Source of the DNA: Thalassobium sp. R2A62
Lineage (GTDB): Bacteria > Pseudomonadota > Alphaproteobacteria > Rhodobacterales > Rhodobacteraceae
DNA: 64,000 nt
Reading direction: 5' to 3'
Assembly (NCBI RefSeq): GCF_000161835.1
Contig: NZ_GG697169.2
Span: 1,358,418-1,422,417 of the forward strand
The notes under the pieces were generated by a model. It did no database searches. It had not been told where the DNA came from and was given only the letters and a program-made list of their open reading frames with translations. Of this stretch, positions 8,616 through 17,807 are shown piece after piece. Made by a program: the position numbers and the translations under genes. Numbering within the stretch: position 1 is the stretch's first letter; every line of letters starts with the position of its first letter.

Positions 8616-9086
8616 TCACAACAGCTTGTCAAACCGCCAAACACCCAGATCATAAGGCCCTTCTGACGTGTCGACCTGAATCTCGACTACCCCCCGATTC
8701 CTCCAGCCGTGCTTCTCGTAAAACCGCGCAGCCCTGTCATTTCCGACCGAACACGCCAGCCAAACCAGCCCGCGATCCAGACGAGCCTCGGCATCCGCGA
8801 TCATCTTTGCCGCAACCCCATGCGCCCGCGCCTCAGGTGCCACAAACAATTGTTTGAGCTCGTCACGATTGACCTGACACAACGCCACTGGGGCGCCAAC
8901 CGACCCCATCACCGATACCTGCGCCCGTGCGCCCGCCAACCGGTCGTGAAAACTGTCTAGCGTGCGCAATGCGGTCAGTGACGCTGGGACGATGTCCAAA
9001 TGTGCCTCGTACCAGCCATCATACCACAGCTGAGCCGCAGCTCTGATTTCTGACGCCTCAAGCGGGCGCGGTCCTTCAAATTCCAT
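8616..9086 (-). CDS. GNAT-family N-acetyltransferase
   Basis: A 156-residue single-domain acetyltransferase. The acetyl-CoA-binding motif A region reads LKQLFVAPEARAHGVAAKMIADAEARL in pieces around residues 77-103, where the usual R/Q-x-x-G-x-G/A loop is degenerate (EARAHGVA). Motif B follows as NDRAARFYEKHGWRNRG near residue 118. The substrate cannot be told. The ATG at 9086 has a GAGTGAGGG ribosome site and lies 31 bases after the RNase P RNA end, with no obvious terminator between, so it may be read through from rnpB. Confidence 0.85.
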   Translation of the reverse strand: MEFEGPRPLEASEIRAAAQLWYDGWYEAHLDIVPASLTALRTLDSFHDRLAGARAQVSVMGSVGAPVALCQVNRDELKQLFVAPEARAHGVAAKMIADAEARLDRGLVWLACSVGNDRAARFYEKHGWRNRGVVEIQVDTSEGPYDLGVWRFDKLL

Positions 9087-9117
9087 AGTCCCTCACTCTG
9101 CGGGGCGGCTATAATAT

Positions 9118-9513
9118 GCGCGGATGGTCTATAAGCCGGATTTTGTTCCCGCATTGCTGCGTTCGATGATCATTCATCTCGACCCCATGTTACCATGACG
9201 CCTCTAGCTGCCAACCCGAACCTCTGGCCTAAAGCGAGCCTGTGGTTGCCCACGCGAGGTTCCTATTTGGCATTGCTCCCGGTGGGGCTTGCCGTGCCGA
9301 TCCTGTTGCCAGTCTCGCGGTGGTCTCTTACTCCACCGTTTCACCCTTACCGCGGGGTAGTATCGGTAGCCCGACCCGTCCCGTGGCGGTCTGTTCTCTG
9401 TGGCGCTGTCCCTTGGGTTACCCCAGCCGGGCGTTACCCGGCACCGTTGCCTTATGGAGTCCGGACTTTCCTCGAAACGGTTGCCCGCCCCGCGATCATC
9501 CGACCATCCGCGC
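9118..9513 (-). ncRNA. rnpB: RNase P RNA (class A)
   Basis: The ends pair perfectly over twelve bases (GCGCGGATGGTC with GACCATCCGCGC), forming helix P1. Inside the 5' region lies the conserved GAGGAAAGTCCGGACTCC block (complement at about 9457-9474), then ACAGAGAACAGACCGCC, and near the 3' end the GGAACAAAATCCGGCTTATA block. The length of about 396 bases is typical of alphaproteobacterial bacterial-type RNase P RNA. It is the catalytic subunit that trims tRNA 5' leaders. The open reading frames in this stretch are accidental. Confidence 0.96.
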
Positions 9514-9631
9514 AAATGCGGGACTATTGAAGGAACCGCGCGGCGTCAATCCTCGGCGATCATAGCCGTCTGCGCCCTTGTTTCGCCGCTTGAACCCCGC
9601 CATCCTGCCCAAACCCAACGGCGAGGCACCA

Positions 9632-10675
9632 ATGCGCAGTTCCAAAACCATCCACACGATTTCCTGCCATGCCGAAGGCGAGGTTGGCGATGTCATCGTA
9701 GGCGGCGTCGCACCGCCCCCCGGTGACACTCTTTGGGAGCAACGCAATCATATTGCCAAAGATCAAACCCTGCGCAATTTCATGTTGAACGAACCGCGCG
9801 GCGGTGTCTTTCGCCACGTCAATCTGCTGGTCCCGCCCAAACACCCAGAGGCCGACATGGGCTTTATCATTATGGAGCCAGAAGACACCCCACCAATGTC
9901 TGGCTCAAATTCGATCTGCGTCGCAACTGTGCTGCTCGACAGCGGCATCCTACCGATGAAGGAACCCATTACCCATCTCACACTCGAAGCGCCCGGTGGC
10001 ATCGTTCGCGTCCGCGCCGATTGCATAGATGGCAAAGCAATCAGCATTGCTGTGCAAAACCTGCCCTCCTTTTCTGGACAACTTGGTGTCACCCTCGATG
10101 TGCCGGATTTCGGGCCTATCACCGTCGATACCGCCTATGGCGGCGACAGTTTCGTCGTGGTCGATGCGGCCAGTATGGGTTTTGATCTGGTCGAATCCGA
10201 GGCTCTACAGCTTGCCCAACTTGGCGTACGCATCACAAATGCCGCCAATGCACAGCTTGGCTTTGATCACCCCGAAAACCCCGAATGGACCCATATCTCG
10301 TTTTGTCTGTTCGCAGGGCCGATCTCTCGCACTGCCACAGCCACCGGCGCGCATCTCGAAACCACCGCTGCCGTCGCCATCCAACCAGGTAAAATCGACC
10401 GCTCACCCACAGGAACTGCGGCCTCGGCCCGTATGGCGCTGTTGCACGCACGTGGTGAGATGGCACAGGGCGACACGTTTACCGCCCGTTCAATCATCGG
10501 ATCGAGATTTCACGGCGTCATCGCAGACACCACTCAGGTCGGTGACATCCCCGCGATCATTCCCGAAATCAAAGGCCGAGGATGGATCACAGGAACGCAT
10601 CAACAAATGCTCGATCCCAGCGACCCTTGGCCGACCGGTTACCGCCTGACCGACACATGGCCCGCCAAAGGCTAA
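9632..10675 (+). CDS. Proline racemase-family protein with Ser/Thr in place of both catalytic Cys
   Basis: A 347-residue member of the proline racemase / hydroxyproline epimerase / trans-3-hydroxyproline dehydratase superfamily. In the first active-site motif, where racemases have MCGHNSI, it reads MSGSNSI (Ser90, Ser92). In the second, where they have DRSPCGTG, it reads DRSPTGTA (Thr260). Thus both catalytic cysteines and the motif histidine are replaced. Cys-Thr pairs mark trans-3-hydroxyproline dehydratases; a Ser-Thr pair is not one I know as characterised. The ATG at 9632 has a GAGG ribosome site. It is divergent from rnpB and ends in a four-base convergent overlap with trmL. Confidence 0.85.
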   Translation: MRSSKTIHTISCHAEGEVGDVIVGGVAPPPGDTLWEQRNHIAKDQTLRNFMLNEPRGGVFRHVNLLVPPKHPEADMGFIIMEPEDTPPMSGSNSICVATVLLDSGILPMKEPITHLTLEAPGGIVRVRADCIDGKAISIAVQNLPSFSGQLGVTLDVPDFGPITVDTAYGGDSFVVVDAASMGFDLVESEALQLAQLGVRITNAANAQLGFDHPENPEWTHISFCLFAGPISRTATATGAHLETTAAVAIQPGKIDRSPTGTAASARMALLHARGEMAQGDTFTARSIIGSRFHGVIADTTQVGDIPAIIPEIKGRGWITGTHQQMLDPSDPWPTGYRLTDTWPAKG

Positions 10676-11145
10676 CCGCCGAGCGTTCCGCGCATAGCCT
10701 GATAGATCGCAGCCGTCGCTACATTCGCCAAATTCAGTGACCGCACACGCGTGTCCAACATCGGCAGATGGAACATCCGGTCTTCCATCCCGTCCAACAC
10801 GGACGCAGGCAGACCGGCGGATTCGCAGCCAAACACCAGATATCCATCAGGATGATATTCGGGCGCATAAAAGCTCTGCGCGCCGTCTTCTTCGAAGAAA
10901 TACATTTGATCGCGCGGTGGCTGTCGCGTCTCAAGGAAATCCGCCCAACTGTCATATTCGCTTAGATCGACATGCTTCCAATAGTCCGTACCTGCCCGCC
11001 GGACCGACTTTTCATCCAGTGAAAACCCGTAAGGTTTGATCAGGATCAATTCGAGCCCCAACGCCACGCAACTACGCCCGATTGCCCCAGTATTATAAGG
11101 AATTTCAGGCGTCACGAGGACCATTTTCAAACGTGGCTTTGTCAT
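10672..11145 (-). CDS. trmL: tRNA (cytidine(34)-2'-O)-methyltransferase
   Basis: A 157-residue SPOUT-family methyltransferase. It has the N-terminal [14 protein letters not shown] motif, the mid [10 protein letters not shown] motif that forms the knotted SAM site, and the C-terminal [14 protein letters not shown] helix, all diagnostic of TrmL/YibK. It methylates the ribose of the wobble base of certain tRNALeu species. The ATG at 11145 was preferred to the adjacent TTG. It converges on the racemase-family gene. Confidence 0.93.
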   Translation of the reverse strand: MTKPRLKMVLVTPEIPYNTGAIGRSCVALGLELILIKPYGFSLDEKSVRRAGTDYWKHVDLSEYDSWADFLETRQPPRDQMYFFEEDGAQSFYAPEYHPDGYLVFGCESAGLPASVLDGMEDRMFHLPMLDTRVRSLNLANVATAAIYQAMRGTLGG

Positions 11146-11243
11146 CAAATCACTGCCAATTCACACATGTCTGACGCTGGATGCGCCCCGCACACCTGTT
11201 ACTCTGAACCACGCGCAAACAGCAACGCGAAACGCGGTTGGGT

Positions 11244-11957
11244 TTAGACCATGACACCGCGCACGGCCGGATAACGCGCAGCCAGATCACACATCCGCCC
11301 CATGTCCACCGCATCCAATGGCCCCCGCGCCCACGGACGGAACCGCATTCGCATAGTCGCGAGCAACACATCATCTTGGGCAACTGGATAGCCAAATCGC
11401 ACCGCTGCGGCACGAAACCCATCCCAATCGGGATCAACTTGCTGCCCTTCGGACCAAACCGCCAATCCGCCCAACGCCAAACGACGCCAATCAAACCGCC
11501 CACCTGGGTCGATCTTGCGACCCGGTGCAAAATCCGAATGCCCAATCACACCTTCAGCTGGAATATCCCAACGGTCCATGATCCCCGCGACCAACGCCTC
11601 AACCGCGTCCATTTGTGCCGCTGCAAACCCATGTGTACCTGCATTCGAGATCTCGATGCCAATGGACCGCGAATTGATGTCATCCAAACCGCCCCACGTG
11701 CCCGCACCTGCGTGCCACGCGCGGTCGGCCTCTTCCACAAGGCTCCAAACCGCGCCCACTTCGGTCACCACATAATGAGATGAGACTTGGCTTTCTGGAT
11801 TACACAGCCAACGGCACGCACCGTCGGCATCGTTCATTGCCGTGTAGTGCAGCACAATCAAAGAGGGCCGCAACCCATTACGGCGCGGCCCAAAATTCTG
11901 CGATGGATGGCTCAGCGTCAGTTGCTTAGACCCGAACGGAACGGGCGCGGATCCCAA
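11244..11957 (-). CDS. N-acetylmuramoyl-L-alanine amidase (AmiD-like, amidase_2)
   Basis: Amidase_2 domain protein of up to 237 residues that cleaves the amide bond between muramic acid and the stem peptide. The first zinc histidine lies in LIVLHYTAM, the catalytic glutamate region is RSIGIEISNAG, and GHSDFAPGRKIDPGG carries the C-terminal ligand and catalytic lysine. No signal peptide is visible, so it may act on internalised muropeptides. No ATG precedes the conserved SHPSQNFGPRR start. Options are TTG at 11957, overlapping the upstream lipoprotein by 40 bases, or a CTG at 11921 overlapping its stop codon as CTGA. Confidence 0.88.
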   Translation of the reverse strand: MGSAPVPFGSKQLTLSHPSQNFGPRRNGLRPSLIVLHYTAMNDADGACRWLCNPESQVSSHYVVTEVGAVWSLVEEADRAWHAGAGTWGGLDDINSRSIGIEISNAGTHGFAAAQMDAVEALVAGIMDRWDIPAEGVIGHSDFAPGRKIDPGGRFDWRRLALGGLAVWSEGQQVDPDWDGFRAAAVRFGYPVAQDDVLLATMRMRFRPWARGPLDAVDMGRMCDLAARYPAVRGVMV

Positions 11958-12721
11958 CCACAGGCGAACCCGTCACCATCGGGATCAATGCCCAACCGGT
12001 CTTTTTGCGGACCGCCACGAACAAGGAAATCCTGCTGCGCTTGATCGGGGGACGCATATTTCAAACAGTTACGCTGAAACTTACGCTGACCGTTAAAGCG
12101 GCTGCGTGAAAATTGCTGCTGGCCCACGTTATTTGTCGTCGACAATGCATATTGCACGATGTTTGGTGCGCCGCCGCCGTCCCGCTGGGGCAAGGCTGTG
12201 GGCTGAATAACTTGGTATTGCGCCGCATTTTGGGCGCGTTGCTCTGCGTCCAGCTCGATACCGCGCCTATCGATCACTGCGCTGAAATCTTGCTCATCGG
12301 AAATGCCGCCACGATTCTGAACGAGGCTCGGAGCCGCGTTTGCAGGCGATGCTTCGACGCGTCCTGCGCCACCTTCGATGTTCGACGCTGTTCCGGCAAC
12401 TGCGGGCGATGTCGGCGTCGTCGCGCCAATTCCTGCTGCGGCCAAATCATTTGTAGAAACCGCGCCCGTATTCGCCTCGGGGATTGCAGACAACGGTGCA
12501 TTTGTCGGCGTCGGCACCGTCGCACCCTCTGGCTGGACTGTCTGAGGTTGCGCCGCCACAACAGTGGCCGCTGGTCGCCCTTGCAGCTGTGCTTCGCGGT
12601 TCAAACGGTTGGCTTCATAGGTGTTGTAATCACCAAACCCAACGCCGGCTCCACTATCAGGCAGCGCGGGTTCACAGGCGGCCAAACACGCCACTGCGAT
12701 TGCAAAATATACTGTCTTCAC
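11918..12721 (-). CDS. Lipoprotein with C-terminal excalibur-like calcium-binding domain
   Basis: This is a 267-residue exported protein with a lipoprotein signal (lipobox LAAC, Cys16). A long low-complexity region rich in Ala, Thr, Pro and Gln (about residues 50-180) leads to a compact C-terminal domain. The domain runs NCLKYASPDQAQQDFL...IDPDGDGFACGWDP: the DxDGDGxxC signature of excalibur domains, with paired cysteines flanking an EF-hand-like loop. It is likely anchored to a membrane facing the periplasm. It overlaps the cell-wall amidase downstream, and shared peptidoglycan function is an inference from that context only. Confidence 0.75.
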   Translation of the reverse strand: MKTVYFAIAVACLAACEPALPDSGAGVGFGDYNTYEANRLNREAQLQGRPAATVVAAQPQTVQPEGATVPTPTNAPLSAIPEANTGAVSTNDLAAAGIGATTPTSPAVAGTASNIEGGAGRVEASPANAAPSLVQNRGGISDEQDFSAVIDRRGIELDAEQRAQNAAQYQVIQPTALPQRDGGGAPNIVQYALSTTNNVGQQQFSRSRFNGQRKFQRNCLKYASPDQAQQDFLVRGGPQKDRLGIDPDGDGFACGWDPRPFRSGLSN

Positions 12722-12752
12722 TGGTCCAAACCTTAGTTCCCTCGGGAGGTCT

Positions 12753-14234
12753 TTACCACCAACGGTCCGGTTTGGCTACAAAACCACACGCACGTTCCAG
12801 TGAGTAAGCGGTATTCAGCATATCGCCCTCTTCCCACGGACGTCCGATCAACTGCAGTCCCAAAGGCAAACCATCCGCGCTCATCCCTGCTGGGATCGCG
12901 ACACCTGGTAGACCTGCGAGGTTTACAGTGACTGTAAACACATCGTTAAGATACATCTGCACGGGATCGGCCTTGGCCGCTTCGCCCAGACCGAACGCAG
13001 CACTCGGCGTGGCTGGTGTCAAAATCGCATCAACACCCGCCGCAAACACATCTTCAAAGTCTTTCTTGATCAGCGTCCGCACCTTGCGGGCGCGGTTAAA
13101 GTATGCGTCATAAAAGCCTGCAGACAAAACATAGGTTCCGACCATCACGCGACGCTGAACTTCGGCACCGAACCCTTCGGCGCGTGTCTTTTCATACATC
13201 TCGGTGATGCCGTCGCCCGCGTCCAGTTTGGCACGGTGGCCGAAACGCACACCGTCATACCGGGCTAGGTTCGACGATGCCTCTGCTGGCGCGATCACGT
13301 AATACGCAGGCAGCGCATATTTCGTGTGCGGCAGGCTGATGTCGCGAATTTCCGCACCTGCGTCTTTTAGCATCGCAGTGCCGTCTTCCCACAGCTTCTC
13401 GATCTCGGCAGGCATTCCGTCCATGCGGTATTCCTTGGGGATACCGATGACTTTGCCGCGAATATCGCCAGTCAGTGCCGCTTCAAAATCCGGAACAGCC
13501 AAATCGGCACTGGTCGAATCCTTGGCATCGTGACCGCACATCGCTTCAAGCATGATCGCAGCATCGCGGACATCTTTGGTCATCGGTCCCGCCTGATCTA
13601 GCGAAGACGCAAATGCGACGATGCCCCAACGTGAACACCGGCCATACGTCGGCTTGATCCCTGTGATACCAGTGAACGCCGCAGGCTGGCGGATCGATCC
13701 ACCAGTGTCCGTACCCGTCGCACCCAGACACAAATCAGCAGCAACAGCCGAGGCCGACCCACCAGACGAGCCGCCAGGTGTGAGGTTGCGATCATCAATC
13801 TTCCACGGGTTTACAACGTCACCATAGGTCGATGTTTCGTTCGACGACCCCATCGCGAACTCGTCCATGTTGAGTTTGCCCAACATAACCGCGCCACGGT
13901 CAAAAAGCTGTGCAGAAACAGTGCTTTCATACTCGGGCTTAAAGCCGTCTAGGATGGCCGAGGCGGCCTGCGAAGCTACACCCTTGGTGCAAAACAAATC
14001 CTTGATCCCCAATGGGATACCGCACAAAGCTGGCGCATCACCCGAAGAAATACGTTTATCTGCGGCTGCCGCCTGCTCTTTTGCCAAATCAGGTGTGTGA
14101 TGGACAAAGGCGTTCAGAACTCCGGCACCTTCGATTTCCGACAAACACGCTTCGGTCAATTCCGCCGATGTGATTTCTTTTGCGCGCAGCTTGTCGCGCG
14201 CGCCAGCGATGGTCAGTTTGTTCAGATCAGACAT
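12753..14234 (-). CDS. gatA: Glutamyl/aspartyl-tRNA(Gln/Asn) amidotransferase subunit A
   Basis: A 493-residue amidase-signature protein. The catalytic lysine lies in [11 protein letters not shown], and the cis-Ser/Ser pair in [15 protein letters not shown] followed by [17 protein letters not shown]. It releases ammonia from glutamine for transamidation of mischarged Glu-tRNAGln. Its ATG overlaps the gatC stop by one base, so the two are coupled. gatB is not nearby in this window. Confidence 0.98.
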   Translation of the reverse strand: MSDLNKLTIAGARDKLRAKEITSAELTEACLSEIEGAGVLNAFVHHTPDLAKEQAAAADKRISSGDAPALCGIPLGIKDLFCTKGVASQAASAILDGFKPEYESTVSAQLFDRGAVMLGKLNMDEFAMGSSNETSTYGDVVNPWKIDDRNLTPGGSSGGSASAVAADLCLGATGTDTGGSIRQPAAFTGITGIKPTYGRCSRWGIVAFASSLDQAGPMTKDVRDAAIMLEAMCGHDAKDSTSADLAVPDFEAALTGDIRGKVIGIPKEYRMDGMPAEIEKLWEDGTAMLKDAGAEIRDISLPHTKYALPAYYVIAPAEASSNLARYDGVRFGHRAKLDAGDGITEMYEKTRAEGFGAEVQRRVMVGTYVLSAGFYDAYFNRARKVRTLIKKDFEDVFAAGVDAILTPATPSAAFGLGEAAKADPVQMYLNDVFTVTVNLAGLPGVAIPAGMSADGLPLGLQLIGRPWEEGDMLNTAYSLERACGFVAKPDRWW

Positions 14235-14521
14235 TATTCAACCACCTTCGGCACAGCAAAGAACCCTTCACGCGCATCTGGCGCATTTGACAGCACAGCT
14301 TGGGGCTGGCTGCCGTCTGTGACCACATCTTCGCGGCGCTTCAAACGCTGCGGCGTCACCGATGTCATAGGTTCAACACCTTCAACATCCACTTCGTTCA
14401 GCTGTTCAATGAACCCAAGGATCGCGCTGAATTCCTGCGCCAATGCGGGCAGTGCGTCTTCTTCGACCTTGATGCGGGCCAGTTTGGCCACGCGGCGTGC
14501 GGTTTCAGTGTCAATGGACAT
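14234..14521 (-). CDS. gatC: Glutamyl/aspartyl-tRNA amidotransferase subunit C
   Basis: A 95-residue protein beginning [19 protein letters not shown], the usual GatC N-terminus, with [18 protein letters not shown] as the conserved middle and a C-terminal ...[12 protein letters not shown] tail. It holds GatA and GatB together in the amidotransferase complex. The ATG at 14521 starts the conserved domain; an upstream ATG would add eight unrelated residues. Confidence 0.97.
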   Translation of the reverse strand: MSIDTETARRVAKLARIKVEEDALPALAQEFSAILGFIEQLNEVDVEGVEPMTSVTPQRLKRREDVVTDGSQPQAVLSNAPDAREGFFAVPKVVE

Positions 14522-14569
14522 GACGGGTCTCCGTTCAAAACTCACCTCGCGTTTAGCGCCCCGCGCAGC

Positions 14570-15013
14570 CTATCTCAACCCCGCAAAAAACGCGCGTAGC
14601 ATCTCGGATGCGGCCTCGGCCCCGATTCCGTCATAGACCTCGGGGACGTGGTGACATTGGCTATGGGTGAAAATGCGTGGGCCTTGGACGATGCCGCCCG
14701 ATTTCGGGTCCCCCGCCCCATAGTAAAGCCGCGCAATACGCGCATTGGAAATCACGGTCGCACACATCGGACATGGCTCTAGTGTCACGTATAAATCATG
14801 GCCCACCAGTCGCTCGGACCCTGCTGCGGCACAGGCCTCGCGGATCGCCAGAACCTCAGCATGGGCGGTCGGATCGTTTCGCTCGCGTGTCCGGTTGCCT
14901 TGAGCGGCTACGACCTTGCCGTCCGCCACCACAACTGCGCCCACAGGCACCTCGCCGCGCGCACCAGCCAAACGCGCCTGTTCCAGCGCCTGATCCATGA
15001 AGGACGTAAACAT
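14570..15013 (-). CDS. tadA: tRNA-specific adenosine deaminase
   Basis: A 147-residue zinc-dependent deaminase with the HAE motif (catalytic Glu, zinc His) and the PCPMC motif (two zinc cysteines), matching TadA, which converts A34 to inosine in tRNAArg. The N-terminus MDQALEQARLAGARGEVPVGAVVV is typical; ATG at 15013 or the internal ATG five codons later are both possible. It is divergent from rluB with a 52-base promoter gap. Confidence 0.94.
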   Translation of the reverse strand: MFTSFMDQALEQARLAGARGEVPVGAVVVADGKVVAAQGNRTRERNDPTAHAEVLAIREACAAAGSERLVGHDLYVTLEPCPMCATVISNARIARLYYGAGDPKSGGIVQGPRIFTHSQCHHVPEVYDGIGAEAASEMLRAFFAGLR

Positions 15014-15065
15014 CCCCTGTCATCCCGCATTGCGCCGCGTGGGGCAAGCGGCTAAGGCATCTGAT

Positions 15066-15869
15066 ATGACTGATACACCAGAAAACACAGGCCCCACCGG
15101 CCAACGCATCGCCAAGGTTTTGGCCCGCGCAGGCGTCGCAAGCCGCCGCGAAGCTGAACGCATGATCGAAGCTGGCCGCGTTCGCGTGAACAGCAAATTG
15201 ATCGAAAGCCCAGCCCTGAATGTGGTGCCCAGCGACCGAATTTCTGTAGATGGCAAGCTGATTGGCGACCCAGAACCGACCCGCATGTGGCTGTTTCACA
15301 AGCCCCAAGGGTTGATCACATCTGAACGTGATGAAGAAGGCCGCGAGACTGTGTTTGATGTTTTGCCACCAGAAATGCCCCGCGTCTTGTCCGTCGGCAG
15401 GCTCGATCTCAACTCCGAAGGCCTCTTGGTTCTTACCAATGATGGCGAGGTCAAACGCAAGCTGGAACTGCCCTCAACAGGCTGGTTGCGCCGCTACCGC
15501 GTACGCATCAAAGGTTCGCTATCAGAAGCCAAGCTTGATGAATTGCGCGAAGGTATCACCGTCGAAGGCGTCCATTACCAACCCATGGACGTGACCTTTG
15601 ACCGCCAACAAGGTGCCAATGCATGGCTCACAATTGGCATCCGCGAAGGTAAAAACCGCGAAATTCGCCGTACGATGGAGGCGCTCGGCGTCACCGTGAA
15701 CCGATTGATCCGCATCTCTTATGGGCCCTTCCAATTGGGCAACATCAAAGCGGGCGAGGTTGAAGAGCTAAAATCACGCGTCGTGCGCGATCAACTCGGC
15801 CTCGACCCCCGCCCAAAACCCGAGCGCACCCGCAAAACGGGTGCTAAGGGGAAAAACACTCGCAAGTGA
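15066..15869 (+). CDS. rluB: Ribosomal large-subunit pseudouridine synthase (RluB-like)
   Basis: A 267-residue RsuA/RluB-family enzyme. An S4 RNA-binding domain (IAKVLARAGVASRREAERMI) leads into the catalytic domain with the active-site aspartate motif VGRLDLNSEGLLVLTNDG and the KNREIRRTMEALG motif. It isomerises a uridine in 23S rRNA. The tail is basic (KPERTRKTGAKGKN). The ATG at 15066 was chosen because the upstream ATG would overlap tadA and adds unrelated sequence. Confidence 0.92.
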   Translation: MTDTPENTGPTGQRIAKVLARAGVASRREAERMIEAGRVRVNSKLIESPALNVVPSDRISVDGKLIGDPEPTRMWLFHKPQGLITSERDEEGRETVFDVLPPEMPRVLSVGRLDLNSEGLLVLTNDGEVKRKLELPSTGWLRRYRVRIKGSLSEAKLDELREGITVEGVHYQPMDVTFDRQQGANAWLTIGIREGKNREIRRTMEALGVTVNRLIRISYGPFQLGNIKAGEVEELKSRVVRDQLGLDPRPKPERTRKTGAKGKNTRK

Positions 15870-15933
15870 ACCCTTGTGGCGCGTCCTGCGTTGTGGATTA
15901 TACCGATAACAACTTTTTGGATGGGGATCCTCA

Positions 15934-16755
15934 ATGGCCGACCTGATTACGGTTGAAAACCTGATTAATCTTGTGATGCTCTGCTTTTTGCAGGCTGTTT
16001 TGGGCTTTGATAACCTGCTCTACATCTCGATCGAGAGCCAACGCGCCCCTGTCGCCAAACAAAAATCTGTCCGCCGCTGGGGCATTTTGATCGCCGTCGC
16101 CCTGCGCGTCGTGCTGCTGTTCACAATGATCCAACTCATTGATGCGATGGCAGATCCCTTTGTCATCCTTGACTATCCTGGCATCATCGAAGGCGGCGTG
16201 AACTTTGCCACCTGCGTCTTTGTCATCGGTGGTGCGTTCATTATGTACACCGCGATCAAGGAAATCCGGCACATGCTGTCGATTGAACACCTCGGTCACG
16301 ACGTCGAAGGTAAATCGGGCAAATCCGCAATGCAGGTCGTGATCTTGATCGTCATTATGAACCTGATCTTTAGCTTCGATTCGGTGCTCTCGGCTCTGGC
16401 CATCACCGATGTGTTCCCGATCCTTGCCTTTGCGATCATCCTTTCGGGTGTCGCGATGCTGTTTCTCGCTGAAACCGTCACGACCTTTCTTGAAAAGAAC
16501 CGCATGTACGAAGTGCTCGGTCTCTTTATCCTATTGATCGTCGGTGTTGTTCTTTTGGGCGAAGCTGGTCCCGCTGCTGCCCACGCGATGCATGACGACA
16601 GCCTACAGATCAAAGTCTTTGGCACAGACATTATTCCGATGTCCAAATCGACCTTCTACTTCTCGGTTGTCGTGCTCGTTGCCGTCGAAATCATCCAGTC
16701 CGGCTATAGCCGCAAACTGAATGCTGAACGCAAAGCCTTGCAAGACCACCGCTAA
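15934..16755 (+). CDS. TerC-family integral membrane protein
   Basis: A 273-residue protein with seven or more hydrophobic segments. The TerC hallmark acidic motifs are present: LGFDNLLYIS in the first helix (residues about 23-32) and FSFDSVLSALAIT in the middle. These aspartates bind metal in the transport path. Family members (TerC, Alx) protect against tellurite or export manganese. A histidine-containing loop (AAHAMHDD) precedes the last helices. It heads a run of plus-strand genes whose families are linked to metal or membrane stress. Confidence 0.9.
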   Translation: MADLITVENLINLVMLCFLQAVLGFDNLLYISIESQRAPVAKQKSVRRWGILIAVALRVVLLFTMIQLIDAMADPFVILDYPGIIEGGVNFATCVFVIGGAFIMYTAIKEIRHMLSIEHLGHDVEGKSGKSAMQVVILIVIMNLIFSFDSVLSALAITDVFPILAFAIILSGVAMLFLAETVTTFLEKNRMYEVLGLFILLIVGVVLLGEAGPAAAHAMHDDSLQIKVFGTDIIPMSKSTFYFSVVVLVAVEIIQSGYSRKLNAERKALQDHR

Positions 16756-16802
16756 CCACCACGTGCTATCCAACTCGTGTAAACCAAACCCAAGGGGGCA
16801 CC

Positions 16803-16889
16803 ATGTCCGCTAAAACGATCCAAAACTTGTCTTACGTGGTGCTGATCAATTTGATGTTCGGCGCGGCCACTGGCTGGATCGGAGGCTAG
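16803..16889 (+). CDS. 28-residue predicted single-span membrane peptide
   Basis: A 28-codon frame between terC and xpaC: MSAKTIQNLSYVVLINLMFG, then an Ala/Gly-rich end finishing in WIGG. A polar N-terminus precedes an uninterrupted hydrophobic segment of about 18 residues. Support for translation: an AGGGGG ribosome site six bases before the ATG, and its last codons contain the GGAGG ribosome site of xpaC, whose ATG lies three bases past this stop. I do not recognise a family. A membrane-anchored partner of XpaC/TelA proteins is an inference from position. Confidence 0.6.
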   Translation: MSAKTIQNLSYVVLINLMFGAATGWIGG

Positions 16890-16892
16890 GGC

Positions 16893-17777
16893 ATGGCGCA
16901 AAAATTTGGCGGTCAGCACAGCCCCGATGGGCCGACCCAAACCACACATAGCGACCGGATCGTGGCAGAGACCCGTCAGGTCGACGCCGCAGGGGCCAAG
17001 GCGAATATCCTGTTCATCCCCGCGATCCCATTGGTCTTTACGTCTCTCAATGACGGCCCCTTTACGCTGGGCCTAGCGCTGGTTGGGGCCGCCACCCTGA
17101 CACTTGCGGCGTGGCTTCTGCGCGACGGCCTACGGGCCGAAGCCGCCTATAAGGCCCGCAAAGTTGCCCGTCGCCCCGCCCTTCCTCGGAAACTCGCAGC
17201 GACAGTTTTGACAGGCGTTGGTGTTGCCGTGGCCTCGGTCACAAACGAGGTCGGGATCATCGGATCGGTGCTCTATGGCGTGATCGCCAGCGCCCTGCAC
17301 CTGACAGCGTTTGGCATCGACCCTCTGCGCAACAAGAACATCGAAGGCGTCGACCTCTTTCAACAAGACCGCGTCGCCCGTGTTATCGACGAGGCTGAAA
17401 AACACCTTACTGCAATGCGCGCAGCCATCTCCAAAACTGGCGACCGCGTTCTAGAGGCTCGCGTTGACCAGTTTCAGAATGCAGCTCGCACAATGGCCCG
17501 CACGGTCGAAGAAGATCCCCATGATCTGACAGGCGCGCGTAAATACCTAGGCGTCTACCTTCAGGGCGCCCGCGACGCGACAATCAAGTTTTCGGATCTC
17601 TATACCCGGAAAAAAGACGCCAGCGCCAAAGCCGACTTCGAGGCGTTGCTGACCGATCTAGAAACCAATTTTACTGCACGGACTGAAAAAATGCTGCTGG
17701 ATGACCGCAGCGACATGGACGTGGAAATCAAAGTGCTGCGCGATCGTTTGCAGCGCGAGGGCGTAACCTCCAAGTGA
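16893..17777 (+). CDS. XpaC-family (5-bromo-4-chloroindolyl phosphate hydrolysis) membrane protein
   Basis: This is a 294-residue protein. Two hydrophobic pairs lie at about residues 38-75 and 103-140, followed by a long charged helical region (DRVARVIDEAEKHLTAMRAA onwards) that looks coiled-coil. This arrangement fits the XpaC family, whose members sit beside TelA proteins. The historical name reflects a phenotype, not a proven enzymatic activity. It starts three bases after the small membrane peptide, with its GGAGG site inside that gene, and is followed 30 bases later by telA. Confidence 0.85.
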   Translation: MAQKFGGQHSPDGPTQTTHSDRIVAETRQVDAAGAKANILFIPAIPLVFTSLNDGPFTLGLALVGAATLTLAAWLLRDGLRAEAAYKARKVARRPALPRKLAATVLTGVGVAVASVTNEVGIIGSVLYGVIASALHLTAFGIDPLRNKNIEGVDLFQQDRVARVIDEAEKHLTAMRAAISKTGDRVLEARVDQFQNAARTMARTVEEDPHDLTGARKYLGVYLQGARDATIKFSDLYTRKKDASAKADFEALLTDLETNFTARTEKMLLDDRSDMDVEIKVLRDRLQREGVTSK

Positions 17778-17807
17778 GCTGCGCCACAATGAAAAGGAAC
17801 GAGTTTT

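Noticed and set aside
9195-9565. Several overlapping frames of 83-111 codons
   Set aside because: They fall in rnpB, which is supported by helix P1 pairing and conserved blocks.
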